Shown here piece by piece: positions 1 through 9,100 of a DNA stretch of 30,629 bases. The DNA is from Bacteroidetes bacterium UBA3022 (GTDB taxonomy: Bacteria > Bacteroidota > Bacteroidia > Chitinophagales > BACL12): the NCBI GenBank assembly GCA_002346225.1, contig DDYY01000043.1, positions 1-30,629 of the forward strand, read 5' to 3'. Position 1 is the first letter of the stretch. Every line of letters starts with the position of its first letter. Under the pieces are notes generated by a model that saw only the letters and a program-made list of their open reading frames with translations, was not told the origin of the DNA and made no database searches. The translations under genes were made by a program, and so were the position numbers.

Positions 1-40
1 TTTCGGATTGCCTTCGGCGAACCACCAGATGGGGTGTACA

Positions 41-163
41 CAACCCGTCCGCCGTCCTCCTACGTCGGCCGGTTTTCATTTCCGCTCTGCCTCACTTAAG
101 CCTCCGGCTTTGTTCGTTGAGCGGAAATGAAAACCCCACGCTGCGCGTGGGGCGGACGGGTTG
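41..163. repeat. Nested inverted repeat abutting the tRNA 3' end
   Basis: Two perfect inverted repeats are nested. A 13-nt arm (41-53, CAACCCGTCCGCC) pairs with 151-163. A 17-nt arm (71-87, GGTTTTCATTTCCGCTC) pairs with 119-135. Between these arms each side holds a different hairpin-capable insert: GCCG/CGGC around 51-69 on the left and the 8-bp terminator stem at 134-152 on the right. The centre carries another hairpin (98-110, AAGCC-TCC-GGCTT). The unit therefore reads as two inverted copies of a 45-47 nt module with different inserts. No protein-coding gene is supported in 1-342. The rest of 1-40 shows nothing recognisable, and 239-342 is leader sequence for the antiporter. Confidence 0.8.
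125..152 (-). terminator. Intrinsic terminator of the tRNA-Pro transcript
   Basis: On the minus strand, 10 nt after the CCA end, an 8-bp perfect stem (CCCCACGC/GCGTGGGG, plus positions 134-141 and 145-152) with a 3-nt loop is followed by TTTTCATTT. This is a standard Rho-independent arrangement and should end the tRNA transcript. The same DNA is part of the larger nested inverted repeat at 41-163. Confidence 0.7.
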
Positions 164-238
164 GTCGGGGTGAGTGGATTCGAACCACCGGCCTCTGCGT
201 CCCGAACGCAGCACTCTGCCAAGCTGAGCTACACCCCG
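162..238 (-). tRNA. tRNA-Pro (anticodon CGG), CCA encoded
   Basis: The minus strand folds as a full cloverleaf. The 7-bp acceptor stem is CGGGGTG (238-232) with CACCCCG (172-166). The D arm is GCTC/GAGT. The anticodon stem CTGCG/CGCAG encloses the loop TTCGGGA, giving anticodon CGG for proline CCG codons. The T arm is GGTGG-TTCGAAT-CCACT with one G-U pair. The discriminator is A at 165, and CCA is encoded at 164-162. Body length is 74 nt, normal for a tRNA without a long variable arm. The fold is seen directly; the amino acid follows from the anticodon. Confidence 0.95.
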
Positions 239-342
239 AAGTGAAGCAATGCAAAATTATGGAAATTGATAGTGCAGGCAAACACCCGGCCCGGAGTGTG
301 CCTCATAATATTTCATGATTAATTGTCCATTTTTGCAGCAGC

Positions 343-1521
343 ATGGATACCAATATCATCCTCATAGCGCTGGCAATTACCATAATTGGCTCCTATCTCT
401 TTGACCTGATAGGAAAGCGGCTTAAGATCCCTTCTGTGGTATTGCTCATCGGAACAGGTATCCTGCTCGGTGAACTGGCGCGCTACGTGGGTTTTACCAT
501 TCCCTACACCGATACCTTCCTGTCCACCTTTGGCACAGTAGGTCTCATACTGATTGTGCTGGAAGGTTCGCTGGACCTCAACCTCACCCCCGATAAGCTG
601 CCTTTGATAGGCAAGACCCTCCTTGCTGCGGTCTTATTTATGGCGTTTACCATTACGGGTATCTCCTGGTTACTGGTCTACTTTTTTGAAGTAAACACCA
701 ATACTGCCATCATCAATGCAATACCGGTATCTATTATCAGTAGTGCAGTGGCTATACCTGCTGCTGCTGGTTTAATGAAGAAAGACAAGGAGTTCGTTAT
801 CTATGAAAGCTCTTTTTCCGATATTATTGGTATTGTACTGTTCAACTATTTTACCGTGCACAGCGAAGTGAGTCTGGGCACCAGCTTTCTGGAGCTGCGC
901 AACCTGCTGCTCATCGTATTGGTGGCCGTGGCCCTGGCTCTGATTGTCGGTATTTTTATTGATAAGGTTTCGCACCACGTGAAGTTTGTTCCTATCCTCG
1001 CGTTCCTGTTGCTGGCCTACGGATTCGGAAAATATTACCACTTGTCGCCCTTGTTGCTGATACTGTTATTCGGACTCATACTGAATAATTTTCTATTGCT
1101 GATGCGCGGCCCGCTCGTAGATCTGGTGAGCGTTACACGGCTGAAAACCGACTTGACCCAATTCAAACAGATAGTAGCAGAGGCGGTGTTTTTTGCACGC
1201 ACCTTCTTCTTCATTCTCTTCGGATATGTGGCGGATATCTACCAGATGGCTAATACCGAGACCATCGTTATAGGTACTGTCATATTTATAATAATTGTAA
1301 TTGTTCGATTGCTGGGTCTGCTCCTGGTAGACAGGCAATCTGTCGCCCCCCTGGTGTTTTTTGCACCGCGCGGGTTGATCACCATCCTTTTGTTTATCAG
1401 TATTCCCGTACAGGTGAAAATGGATATCATGAATGAAGGACTTCTGTTGATAGTCATCTTCCTTTCACTGTTATTGCTCATCTGGGGCAGCGGCACCGCG
1501 CGGTCATCAGGGGAAGGCTGA
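343..1521 (+). CDS. Cation:proton antiporter (CPA superfamily, Na_H_Exchanger type)
   Basis: This 392-aa protein is very hydrophobic, with roughly 11-12 predicted membrane segments and a short hydrophilic tail. It resembles NhaP/KefB-type antiporters, which exchange Na+ or K+ for H+ across the inner membrane. A family-like EGSLDLNL stretch lies near residues 74-81. YESSFSDIIGIVLF (154-167) sits where NhaP proteins have their ND motif, with S159-D160 replacing N-D. A conserved-type arginine occurs in APRGLITILL (R343). There is no C-terminal TrkA/RCK domain, so it is a short form. The start ATG lies just after a sequence close to the Bacteroidetes -7 motif (CATTTTTG, 328-335). The ion specificity cannot be read from the sequence. 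The next gene follows after 30 bp. Confidence 0.87.
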   Translation: MDTNIILIALAITIIGSYLFDLIGKRLKIPSVVLLIGTGILLGELARYVGFTIPYTDTFLSTFGTVGLILIVLEGSLDLNLTPDKLPLIGKTLLAAVLFMAFTITGISWLLVYFFEVNTNTAIINAIPVSIISSAVAIPAAAGLMKKDKEFVIYESSFSDIIGIVLFNYFTVHSEVSLGTSFLELRNLLLIVLVAVALALIVGIFIDKVSHHVKFVPILAFLLLAYGFGKYYHLSPLLLILLFGLILNNFLLLMRGPLVDLVSVTRLKTDLTQFKQIVAEAVFFARTFFFILFGYVADIYQMANTETIVIGTVIFIIIVIVRLLGLLLVDRQSVAPLVFFAPRGLITILLFISIPVQVKMDIMNEGLLLIVIFLSLLLLIWGSGTARSSGEG

Positions 1522-1551
1522 TATTATTTTTTTTAATTATATTCTCCCCTT

Positions 1552-3099
1552 ATGCAGAAAGATACTTCCCGATTGAACATTCACGTCAGGCAATTACAGA
1601 AAGCCGACTACGCCGATTTGCAACAAGTGATGAAAGAAGCCTACAGTGGTATAGGCGGACTTCATTGGAAAAAAGATAAAATAGAAGATTTAATAGATCT
1701 TTTTCCGCAAGGTCAGCTGGCGGTTTCTGTGAACGACCATGTAGTGGCCTGCGCCCTCAGCATAATCATCGACTACTCCAAGTTTGGCGATGATCATACC
1801 TACGAGCAAGTTACAGGCATGTATTCATTTTCCACACATGACGATGAAGGCGATGTATTATATGGTATCGATGTATTTGTGCATCCCGAGTACAGGGGGT
1901 TGCGCCTCGGCAGAAGGCTGTATGATGCTCGGAAGGAATTATGCGAGCAGCTGAACCTGAAAAGCATCGTTGCCGGGGGACGCATTCCCAATTACCATAA
2001 GTTTGCTCAGGAGCTAACACCTAAGGAGTACATCCAGAAGGTAAGCTACAAGGAGATTTACGACCCCACCCTCACCTTTCAGATTTCCAACGATTTTCAC
2101 GTAAAGCGTATACTCACTGACTATCTGCCCGGTGATAATGAATCGAAAGATTATGCTACCCTGCTCGAGTGGAATAACATCTACTACAACCGAAAACAGA
2201 ATAATACCCGCTATAATTCGATAGTACGGCTGGGACTGGTGCAATGGCAAATGCGCCACTTTCCCAACCTGGAAGCCTTTTTTGAGCAGGTGGAATTCTT
2301 TATTGATGCGGTTTCGGGTTACAGTGCCGATTTCATCATGTTCCCGGAGTTGTTCAACACTCCCTTGCTCGCTCCCTACAACCACCTGTCGGAATACGAG
2401 GCCATGAAAATTCTGGCCAAGAAAACAGATGATATTGTGAAGAAACTATCGGAATATGCAGTTTCTTATAATGTGAATGTTATCGCCGGTAGCATGCCGG
2501 TATGGGACAGAAGAAAACTCTACAATGTCTCCTTCCTCTGCCACCGGAATGGCGATATCGACGCTACCCGAAAAATCCATATCACCCCCAACGAGTTCAA
2601 ATACTATGCAATGACCGGCGGGGATGAACTCAATATCTTCAACACTGATTGCGGAAAAATCGGTATTCAGATTTGTTATGATATCGAATTCCCGGAACTA
2701 TCGCGCCTGATGGCTTTGGAAGGCGTCCATATCATCTTTGTCCCCTTCCTCACAGATACCCAGAATGGATACATGCGGGTGCGCCACTGTGCTCAGGCCC
2801 GTGCTATTGAGAATGAGTGCTTCGTCGCCATCGCCGGTTGCGTGGGTAACCTGCCAAAGGTGAATAATATGGACATCCAGTATGCCCAAAGCGCCGTATT
2901 TACCCCCTCCGACTTTGCTTTTCCCACCAATGCTGTAAAGGCCGAGGCTACACCCAACACAGAGATGATGCTGGTGGTAGATGTAGACCTCAACCAATTG
3001 CGGGAACTGCATGAATACGGGGCGGTGACCAACCTGAAGGACCGGAGAAAAGACCTGTATAACCTCACCTGGCGGAAGAAGCGCAGCAGCAGGAAGTAA
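1552..3099 (+). CDS. Fused GNAT acetyltransferase and carbon-nitrogen hydrolase (nitrilase superfamily)
   Basis: This 515-aa protein has two enzyme domains. Residues about 10-170 are a GNAT fold with an acetyl-CoA loop like motif A (HPEYRGLRLGRRLYDA, 111-126). Residues about 222-505 are a nitrilase/amidase domain with the full catalytic triad: E266 in FPELF, K341 in TRKIHITP and C375 in IQICYDIEFPE. The hydrolase should cleave a carbon-nitrogen bond, probably an amide; the acetyltransferase substrate is unknown. The same architecture is known from other Bacteroidota and some other bacteria as a GNAT/carbon-nitrogen hydrolase fusion. There is no signal peptide, so it should be cytosolic. It follows the antiporter by 30 bp and may share its transcript. 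The fusion and triad are seen; the natural substrate is not known to me. Confidence 0.9.
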   Translation: MQKDTSRLNIHVRQLQKADYADLQQVMKEAYSGIGGLHWKKDKIEDLIDLFPQGQLAVSVNDHVVACALSIIIDYSKFGDDHTYEQVTGMYSFSTHDDEGDVLYGIDVFVHPEYRGLRLGRRLYDARKELCEQLNLKSIVAGGRIPNYHKFAQELTPKEYIQKVSYKEIYDPTLTFQISNDFHVKRILTDYLPGDNESKDYATLLEWNNIYYNRKQNNTRYNSIVRLGLVQWQMRHFPNLEAFFEQVEFFIDAVSGYSADFIMFPELFNTPLLAPYNHLSEYEAMKILAKKTDDIVKKLSEYAVSYNVNVIAGSMPVWDRRKLYNVSFLCHRNGDIDATRKIHITPNEFKYYAMTGGDELNIFNTDCGKIGIQICYDIEFPELSRLMALEGVHIIFVPFLTDTQNGYMRVRHCAQARAIENECFVAIAGCVGNLPKVNNMDIQYAQSAVFTPSDFAFPTNAVKAEATPNTEMMLVVDVDLNQLRELHEYGAVTNLKDRRKDLYNLTWRKKRSSRK

Positions 3100-3204
3100 A
3101 TATTTTCACTCCGGACAATGTTAACTGGCTCAAACTATACAATAAATTAACATTGAACAGCTCCTGCCGGGCGCAATGACTAGCTTGAATCACTAATTCT
3201 TTCT

Positions 3205-3212
3205 TACCTTTG
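3205..3212 (+). promoter_or_regulatory. Bacteroidetes-type -7 promoter element of cysC
   Basis: TACCTTTG matches the Bacteroidetes sigma-ABfr -7 consensus TAnnTTTG exactly. A TTG at 3185-3187 could be the -33 element, with a 17-bp spacer, slightly shorter than the usual 19-21. Transcription would begin only a few bases before the ATG at 3224, so the mRNA leader would be very short. Confidence 0.6.
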
Positions 3213-3223
3213 CGCGGCAATTT

Positions 3224-3832
3224 ATGAGTGTTCAGGAGCATATACATCCCATTTTCGACCGAATTTTACAGCGTTCCGATAAGGAAGCTTTGCTTCGGCA
3301 GCGTTCGAAAGTGATTTGGCTAACCGGTCTTTCGGGTTCGGGAAAAAGTACCATCGCCCAGCATGCAGAGAAATTATTGCACCAGCAAGGGTTTATGACC
3401 ATGTTACTCGATGGCGACAATATTCGCACCGGAATCAACAATAACCTGAGTTTCAGCGCCGAAGACCGCATTGAAAACATCAGGAGAATTGCAGAGGTCA
3501 GCAAGCTGTTCCTCCACAGTGGTATTATCACCCTCAACAGTTTCGTAAGTCCTACCAACGAAATCCGGGAAATGGCGAAAAGCATCATTGGTGCCGACGA
3601 TTTTCTGGAAGTGTATGTCAATGCACCACTGGAAGTCTGCGAAGCACGCGATGTGAAAGGATTGTATGCCAAGGCCAGAAAAGGTCTCATCCCCGACTTT
3701 ACCGGCATTACTGCACCTTTTGAAGCACCGGATGCTCCTGCGCTGGAAATTCGCACGGATCAGATGGAGGTGAACGAAAGTGTGAAAATGCTCATGGATT
3801 TTATCGTACCAATTATTCAACAAAAAGTATAA
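3224..3832 (+). CDS. cysC: Adenylylsulfate (APS) kinase
   Basis: CysC transfers a phosphate from ATP to the 3' hydroxyl of adenosine 5'-phosphosulfate, giving PAPS, the activated sulfate used for reduction or by sulfotransferases. The 202-aa length is typical. The P-loop is GLSGSGKST (35-43, K41). The substrate-binding signature follows as LDGDNIRTGINNNLSFSAEDRIENIRR, and later come SFVSPTNEIR and the lid-region-like DVKGLYAKARKGLI with FTGITAPFEAP. It is the first gene of cysC-cysD-cysN, has its own promoter element at 3205, and lies 8 bp before cysD. No sulfurylase or reductase domain is fused to it. It acts in the cytosol. Confidence 0.96.
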   Translation: MSVQEHIHPIFDRILQRSDKEALLRQRSKVIWLTGLSGSGKSTIAQHAEKLLHQQGFMTMLLDGDNIRTGINNNLSFSAEDRIENIRRIAEVSKLFLHSGIITLNSFVSPTNEIREMAKSIIGADDFLEVYVNAPLEVCEARDVKGLYAKARKGLIPDFTGITAPFEAPDAPALEIRTDQMEVNESVKMLMDFIVPIIQQKV

Positions 3833-3840
3833 TCTGAATT

Positions 3841-4746
3841 ATGTCCTATAGCTTATCCCACCTGCGAGAACTGGAAGCAGAAAGTATTTTCATCATGCGT
3901 GAAGTAGCTGCGCAGTTCCAGAATCCCGCCCTGTTATTTTCAGGCGGAAAGGATTCCATATTAATGGTATACCTGGCCAGAAAGGCGTTTTACCCTGCGA
4001 AAATTCCCTTCCCGCTGGTACATATCGATACCGGCCATAACTTTCCGGAAACCCTGGAATACCGCGACTGGCTGGTGAAGGAAATGGGCGTTCGCCTCAT
4101 TGTTGGACATGTAGAAGAATCTATTTCAAGAGGTACCGCTTTAGAAGAAAAGGGTATCAATGCAAGTAGAAATGCATTGCAGATTGTTACCTTGCTGGAA
4201 ACAGTAGAGCAACATAAATTCGATGCCGCCATGGGTGGTGCGCGCCGGGATGAAGAAAAAGCCCGCGCCAAAGAACGCTTCTTCAGTCACCGCGATGAAT
4301 TCGGTCAGTGGGATCCTAAAAACCAGCGCCCCGAATTGTGGAACCTGTTCAATGGTCGCAAACACGTAGGCGAACATTTCCGTGTATTCCCTATCAGCAA
4401 CTGGACAGAAATGGATGTATGGCAATATATCCTGCTCGAAAATATTCCATTACCTAAACTGTACTTCGCCCATACACGGGAAGTGATTGAACGCGATGGA
4501 ACCAATATCAGCACCCACCCTGAATGGGTTAAAGTGCGGGAGAACGAGAAGGTGGTTACCAAGCAAGTGCGCTTCCGTACCTGCGGCGACCTGCCTATTA
4601 CCGGTGCAGTGGAAAGTGATGCAGATACTGTAGAAAAAATCATATATGAAGTAGCTACTACCCGTGTAACCGAAAGAGGCAATCGCGCGGATGACAAACG
4701 AAGCGAGACTTCTATGGAAGACCGCAAGAAACAAGGATACTTCTGA
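3841..4746 (+). CDS. cysD: Sulfate adenylyltransferase subunit 2 (ATP sulfurylase catalytic subunit)
   Basis: CysD forms APS and pyrophosphate from ATP and sulfate, driven by GTP hydrolysis in its partner CysN. The 301-aa length fits the family. The PP-loop SGGKDS lies at 34-39, followed by VHIDTGHNFPETLEYRD, and GGARRDEEKARAKER matches the conserved basic segment. The C-terminal part has FRTCGDLPITGAVES and ends in the family-typical MEDRKKQGYF. It lies between cysC (8 bp) and cysN (37 bp) in the order expected for a heterodimeric ATP sulfurylase operon. Antisense reading frames within it are shadows. Confidence 0.97.
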   Translation: MSYSLSHLRELEAESIFIMREVAAQFQNPALLFSGGKDSILMVYLARKAFYPAKIPFPLVHIDTGHNFPETLEYRDWLVKEMGVRLIVGHVEESISRGTALEEKGINASRNALQIVTLLETVEQHKFDAAMGGARRDEEKARAKERFFSHRDEFGQWDPKNQRPELWNLFNGRKHVGEHFRVFPISNWTEMDVWQYILLENIPLPKLYFAHTREVIERDGTNISTHPEWVKVRENEKVVTKQVRFRTCGDLPITGAVESDADTVEKIIYEVATTRVTERGNRADDKRSETSMEDRKKQGYF

Positions 4747-4783
4747 TTGGGATACCATTACTTAAAGACAAAGAAAAATATAC

Positions 4784-6082
4784 ATGGAACATTTAATAAA
4801 AGACGGAAAATTCGATAACCACGGCTACCTCGACATGGAACTGTTGCGGTTTACCACTGCCGGTAGTGTCGATGATGGTAAGTCTACCCTCATTGGTCGC
4901 CTGCTGTACGACAGTAAATCTATTTTCCAGGATCAGATGGATGCCATTGAGAAAACATCCATGCAGCGCGGTGAAGAATATGTCAACCTTGCCTTGTTAA
5001 CCGACGGACTGAAGGCTGAAAGAGAGCAGGGAATTACTATCGATGTGGCTTACCGCTACTTCGCTACACCCAAGCGGAAATTCATTATTGCCGATACTCC
5101 GGGTCATATTCAGTATACCCGCAACATGGTAACAGGTGCTTCTACAGCCAATCTGGCCATCATACTGGTTGATGCACGTCATGGTGTGATGGAGCAAACG
5201 TATCGCCACGCATTTATCGCATCCCTGCTGCAGATTCCTCATATTGTTATTTGTATCAACAAGATGGACCTGGTAGACTTCAAGCAGGAAGCTTACGATA
5301 AAGTAGTTAATGAATTCAAGCACTTCTCTTCCAAACTGGATGTGAAAGATGTTCGCTTTATCCCTATCAGTGCCCTGAAAGGAGATAACGTGGTAAACCA
5401 TAGTGAAAACATGGACTGGTACGAAGGTCCAACGCTGCTGTATACACTGGAAACAGTTCACATCGGCGGCGACCACAACCTGATTGACTGCCGTTTCCCT
5501 GTACAATACGTTATTCGTCCTATGAGTGATGAGTACCACGACTACAGAGGCTATGCCGGACGTATTGCAGGTGGTGTCTTTAAGCCGGGCGATAAGGTTA
5601 TGCACCTGCCTTCCGGACTTACTTCCAAAATCAAAGCCATCAAAACGCTGGATGGTGATCTGGAAGAAGCCTTCCCTCCTCAGAGTGTAACGCTGCTGCT
5701 GGAAGATGATATTGATATCAGCCGCGGTGACATGATTGTGCGCGAGAACAACATTCCCGATCAGGGTCAGGACATCGATGTAATGATGTGCTGGATGAGC
5801 GAAAAATTGCCGTTGCAGGTGGGTGGAAAGTATGCCATTAAGCATACAACCCGCGATGCACGTTGCGTCATCAAAGAAATTCTCTACAAGGTAGATGTCA
5901 ATACACTGCATCGCCAACAAGACGTCACCAGTCTGGAGTTGAACGAAATTGGCAGGGTACGCATCCGCACCACTGTGCCGCTATTCTACGATGAATACCG
6001 CCAGAACCGCGACACCGGTTCCATCATCATCATCGATGAAGGCACCAATACCACAGTGGCTGCCGGTATGATTATCAAGTAA
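4784..6082 (+). CDS. cysN: Sulfate adenylyltransferase subunit 1 (GTPase subunit)
   Basis: CysN is the translation-factor-like GTPase that couples GTP hydrolysis to APS synthesis by CysD. The 432-aa protein shows G1 AGSVDDGKST (26-35), a switch segment REQGITIDVAYRYF, G3 DTPGH and G4 NKMD, followed by EF-Tu-like beta-barrel domains (VQYVIRP onwards). Unlike the CysNC fusions of some bacteria it has no C-terminal kinase domain, consistent with the separate cysC upstream. It is the last gene of the operon, and a strong terminator follows 21 bp after the stop. Confidence 0.97.
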   Translation: MEHLIKDGKFDNHGYLDMELLRFTTAGSVDDGKSTLIGRLLYDSKSIFQDQMDAIEKTSMQRGEEYVNLALLTDGLKAEREQGITIDVAYRYFATPKRKFIIADTPGHIQYTRNMVTGASTANLAIILVDARHGVMEQTYRHAFIASLLQIPHIVICINKMDLVDFKQEAYDKVVNEFKHFSSKLDVKDVRFIPISALKGDNVVNHSENMDWYEGPTLLYTLETVHIGGDHNLIDCRFPVQYVIRPMSDEYHDYRGYAGRIAGGVFKPGDKVMHLPSGLTSKIKAIKTLDGDLEEAFPPQSVTLLLEDDIDISRGDMIVRENNIPDQGQDIDVMMCWMSEKLPLQVGGKYAIKHTTRDARCVIKEILYKVDVNTLHRQQDVTSLELNEIGRVRIRTTVPLFYDEYRQNRDTGSIIIIDEGTNTTVAAGMIIK

Positions 6083-6103
6083 GCTGCTTGTGCAATAAAA
6101 TAG

Positions 6104-6136
6104 CCCGCTGCATCATTATGCAGTGGGTTTTTTTTT
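6104..6136 (+). terminator. Rho-independent terminator of cysCDN
   Basis: A 10-bp stem (CCCGCTGCAT 6104-6113 with ATGCAGTGGG 6118-6127, one G-U pair) and a 4-nt loop are followed by nine T residues (6128-6136). It separates the cys operon from the CHAT gene. Confidence 0.9.
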
Positions 6137-6152
6137 GCCTTAACTTAGAAGT

Positions 6153-9100
6153 ATGAAGCGCATCCTCCCTTTTCTATTCCTGCTGCTCGGCTGCAGCTAC
6201 TGGCTGGCCGCACAGGAAACCGCCCCCAATAAAACAGACAAGGATGGCAGGAAAAAGGGAAAGTGGATTTTTTCATTTTATGAAGAAAATGCACCGGCGG
6301 AAAATCGTTCCGACTATCTTACTTCTTACTATATAGCCCGTTTCAAAAAGGGAGTACCCGTCGGACTTACACGGGAATACGATAAGACGGGCCGGCTGAT
6401 CTGGGAGGGCCATCTTACGCATATTTTGCCCGATACCCTGAATGGTATCAGCAGGTATTTTAACGACAATGGAAGTGTTGCCGCAGAGTATCCCATGGTG
6501 CAGAATCGCGTACAGGGAATGGCGCGAAAATACTATCCCTCCGGAGCGCTGCAATGGGAATGCAATTATACCGCCGACTACCCGGACGGGGTTTATACCG
6601 AATACTACGAAGATGGTGCGCTCATGCGTACCGGTACCGTTACTATGGGACAGAAGAACGGCTCTTTTTTATTTTACTATCCCGATGGCACACCGGAAAA
6701 AGAACTGTTGTACGCCAATGATATTTACCAGGGACCCTTTACAGAATACTATGCTTCCGGTGCAGTAGCAAGAACAGGTACGTATAAAGACGGAAAGTTG
6801 CACGGTCTTTACATGAAAATAGACAGTGCCTCCCGGGACACCAGCTTTTACATTTATCTGGAGGGTGAAAACCAGCAACTGGCCACCTTCATTCAGGATA
6901 TCAGTTTCAGTCTTGCATTGATGATGCTCGAAGAAGGTCTTGAGAAGGCTAAGATACTGGAAGCCTATTTCCGCCTGGCATACGGAACAGATAGTCCGGT
7001 ATATCCCTTCGCCGTGAGCACCCTGGCGCAGTTTTATTTCATGCTGGGCGATGATGTGAACGGACTTGAATGGGTCATGAAAAGCTATGAGCTGGAACTG
7101 CAGCAGCTTGGAACCGACCAGTCAGCTTCAGCAGATCAATGGCAGCTGTTATCCCTTATGCTACAGGCTTACGATCGCCAGGAAGAAGCAACTGAGGCCA
7201 TGGATGCTGCAGTAACCGCTAGTCTGGAGGAAGGCTTGCCCACTGAACAAACCATCGAAATGCTGGCGCGGTCGGCGGAAATGCATCTTGCCCTGGACCG
7301 CAGCAAAGAAGGAATGGCACAGTTTGAAAAAGCACGGAACTGGTGCAATGCCATGGATAGCACCTCCGATGCCATATGTGTCCAAACCATGCTGGACTAT
7401 GTGCTCTACCTGCAGGCAGATTTCAGGTACCGCGATGCAGCTACGCTGCTGGCTTCCATACAGGAAAAGGCCCTTCGCAGCGGAGCAGCTGCCGCATGGA
7501 CGTACAGCTTTGCAGAAACAGCTATGTCGCTGAACCAGACGGAGCTTGCCCTGCAATCGTACCAGCAAGTGTACGAACAACCCGTCGATACGCTGGATGG
7601 TGGTTACTGGAAGAAGAAAGCTGCTGCAGCGCTGGCGAGGTACCACACAGATGCAGGCAATATTGCTACTGCAGAAAGACTCTGGCTGGAAGCTGCTCAG
7701 TTAGCTGCCACAGGCACCGATAGTGCAGACTATTACAGCATGCTGGATGACCTGGCCGGTTTTTATGCCAAAGTAGGGAGGTACGAAAAGGCGATTGCGT
7801 ACGCCACCCGTGTAAGCGAATATTATTTCAGGGAAGTGGCAGACACCTCATCTGCTATAGATAATCTCATCAATGCTGACCTTAAACTGGAAACGGCCCT
7901 CAACGGCGCACTCACCATGGGTCGTTACCTGGAGTATGCCGGCAGGTATGAAGAAGCAGGGACTATCTATAATGAGTTGTTGAATGCTGCGCAAGATGTG
8001 TATCCCGATACCTCCCTGATGTATGCTATACTGCTCGAAGCCAAAGCGGGCTATGAACTTTATGCGGGAAATTATCCGCTGGCAGAACAGTTGTATGAAA
8101 AAGCATTATCCATTTCTGATACATATTATCCAAATAATAATATTAACTACACGACCTGGAAGGACAATCTTTCTGAACTCTATATTCGCATGGGTAGGTA
8201 CGATGAAGCGCTGGAGCTGGCAGAGGAGGTCTATGACGAACGTACAAGTGACCTTCTCGCCACCGACCCGTTGATAGGTGTCAGTATGAGTCGCATGTCG
8301 AAAATCTGGGAAGAGCTGGGCGATGTGTATAAGGCGCAAACGCTGTATGGCAGTTACCTGCAGCGTCAGATGGATTACCTGAACAATGCATTCAGTGTGA
8401 TGAATATGGCGGAGCAGGAAGCCTTTCTGCGCACCTTTCGTTTCAGTTTTGATATCTACAGCGCCATGGTTGCTTCCTTCGGTAAAGAAGGGGGAGGCTA
8501 CCAGCAGCTGCTCGATTTTCAAATGAACAACAGGGCATTGTTGCTCTATTCTTCCACAGCTGCCCGGCGCAAGTTCGAACAGCACCCGGACAGTCGCATT
8601 CGGGAGCAATATGCCTATTGGTTGCAAATCAATCAGCAAAGAATTGCTTTGCAGTCAGACCCGGCGACTGCTGCAGAGGCCGATTCACTGCAGGAGGTGG
8701 CCGACAGTATCGAAAAGGAATTGAACCTGCTGGCAGGAGAGGCTATCAACTACGTGCCTGTATTAAGCACCGACAGTATACAACAGCAGCTAACTGACGA
8801 TGAAGTGCTGGTACATTTTATCCGCTATCCCGAGTTTCGGCAGGATACCATTTACATGTGGTGGTATGCAGCCATCGTATTGGATCATGCAAGTGCTTTT
8901 CCGGAAATGGTCACATTGACAGATGAGCCAAACCTTGCTGCGCTGCTTCACAGGAATGCCACCGAGGTAACAGATAAAGACTATATAGACAGGCTGTACA
9001 CATGGCCCGAGCTGGAAGAAGACAGTCTGTATTTTCAGGGCGACCGCTTGTTCGCAGTTACCTGGAAGCCACTGATGCATTTACTGGAAGGCAAGAGCCG

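Noticed and set aside
1..40. A possible protein-coding fragment at the left edge (a tryptophan-containing frame on the minus strand).
   Set aside because: Too short, and no family could be recognised.
127..318. Short frames on both strands across the tRNA region (61 and 63 aa).
   Set aside because: They run through the tRNA and the inverted repeat and show no protein features.
4997..5920. A 307-aa open frame on the minus strand.
   Set aside because: It is antisense to the well-conserved cysN and has no recognisable domain; a shadow frame.
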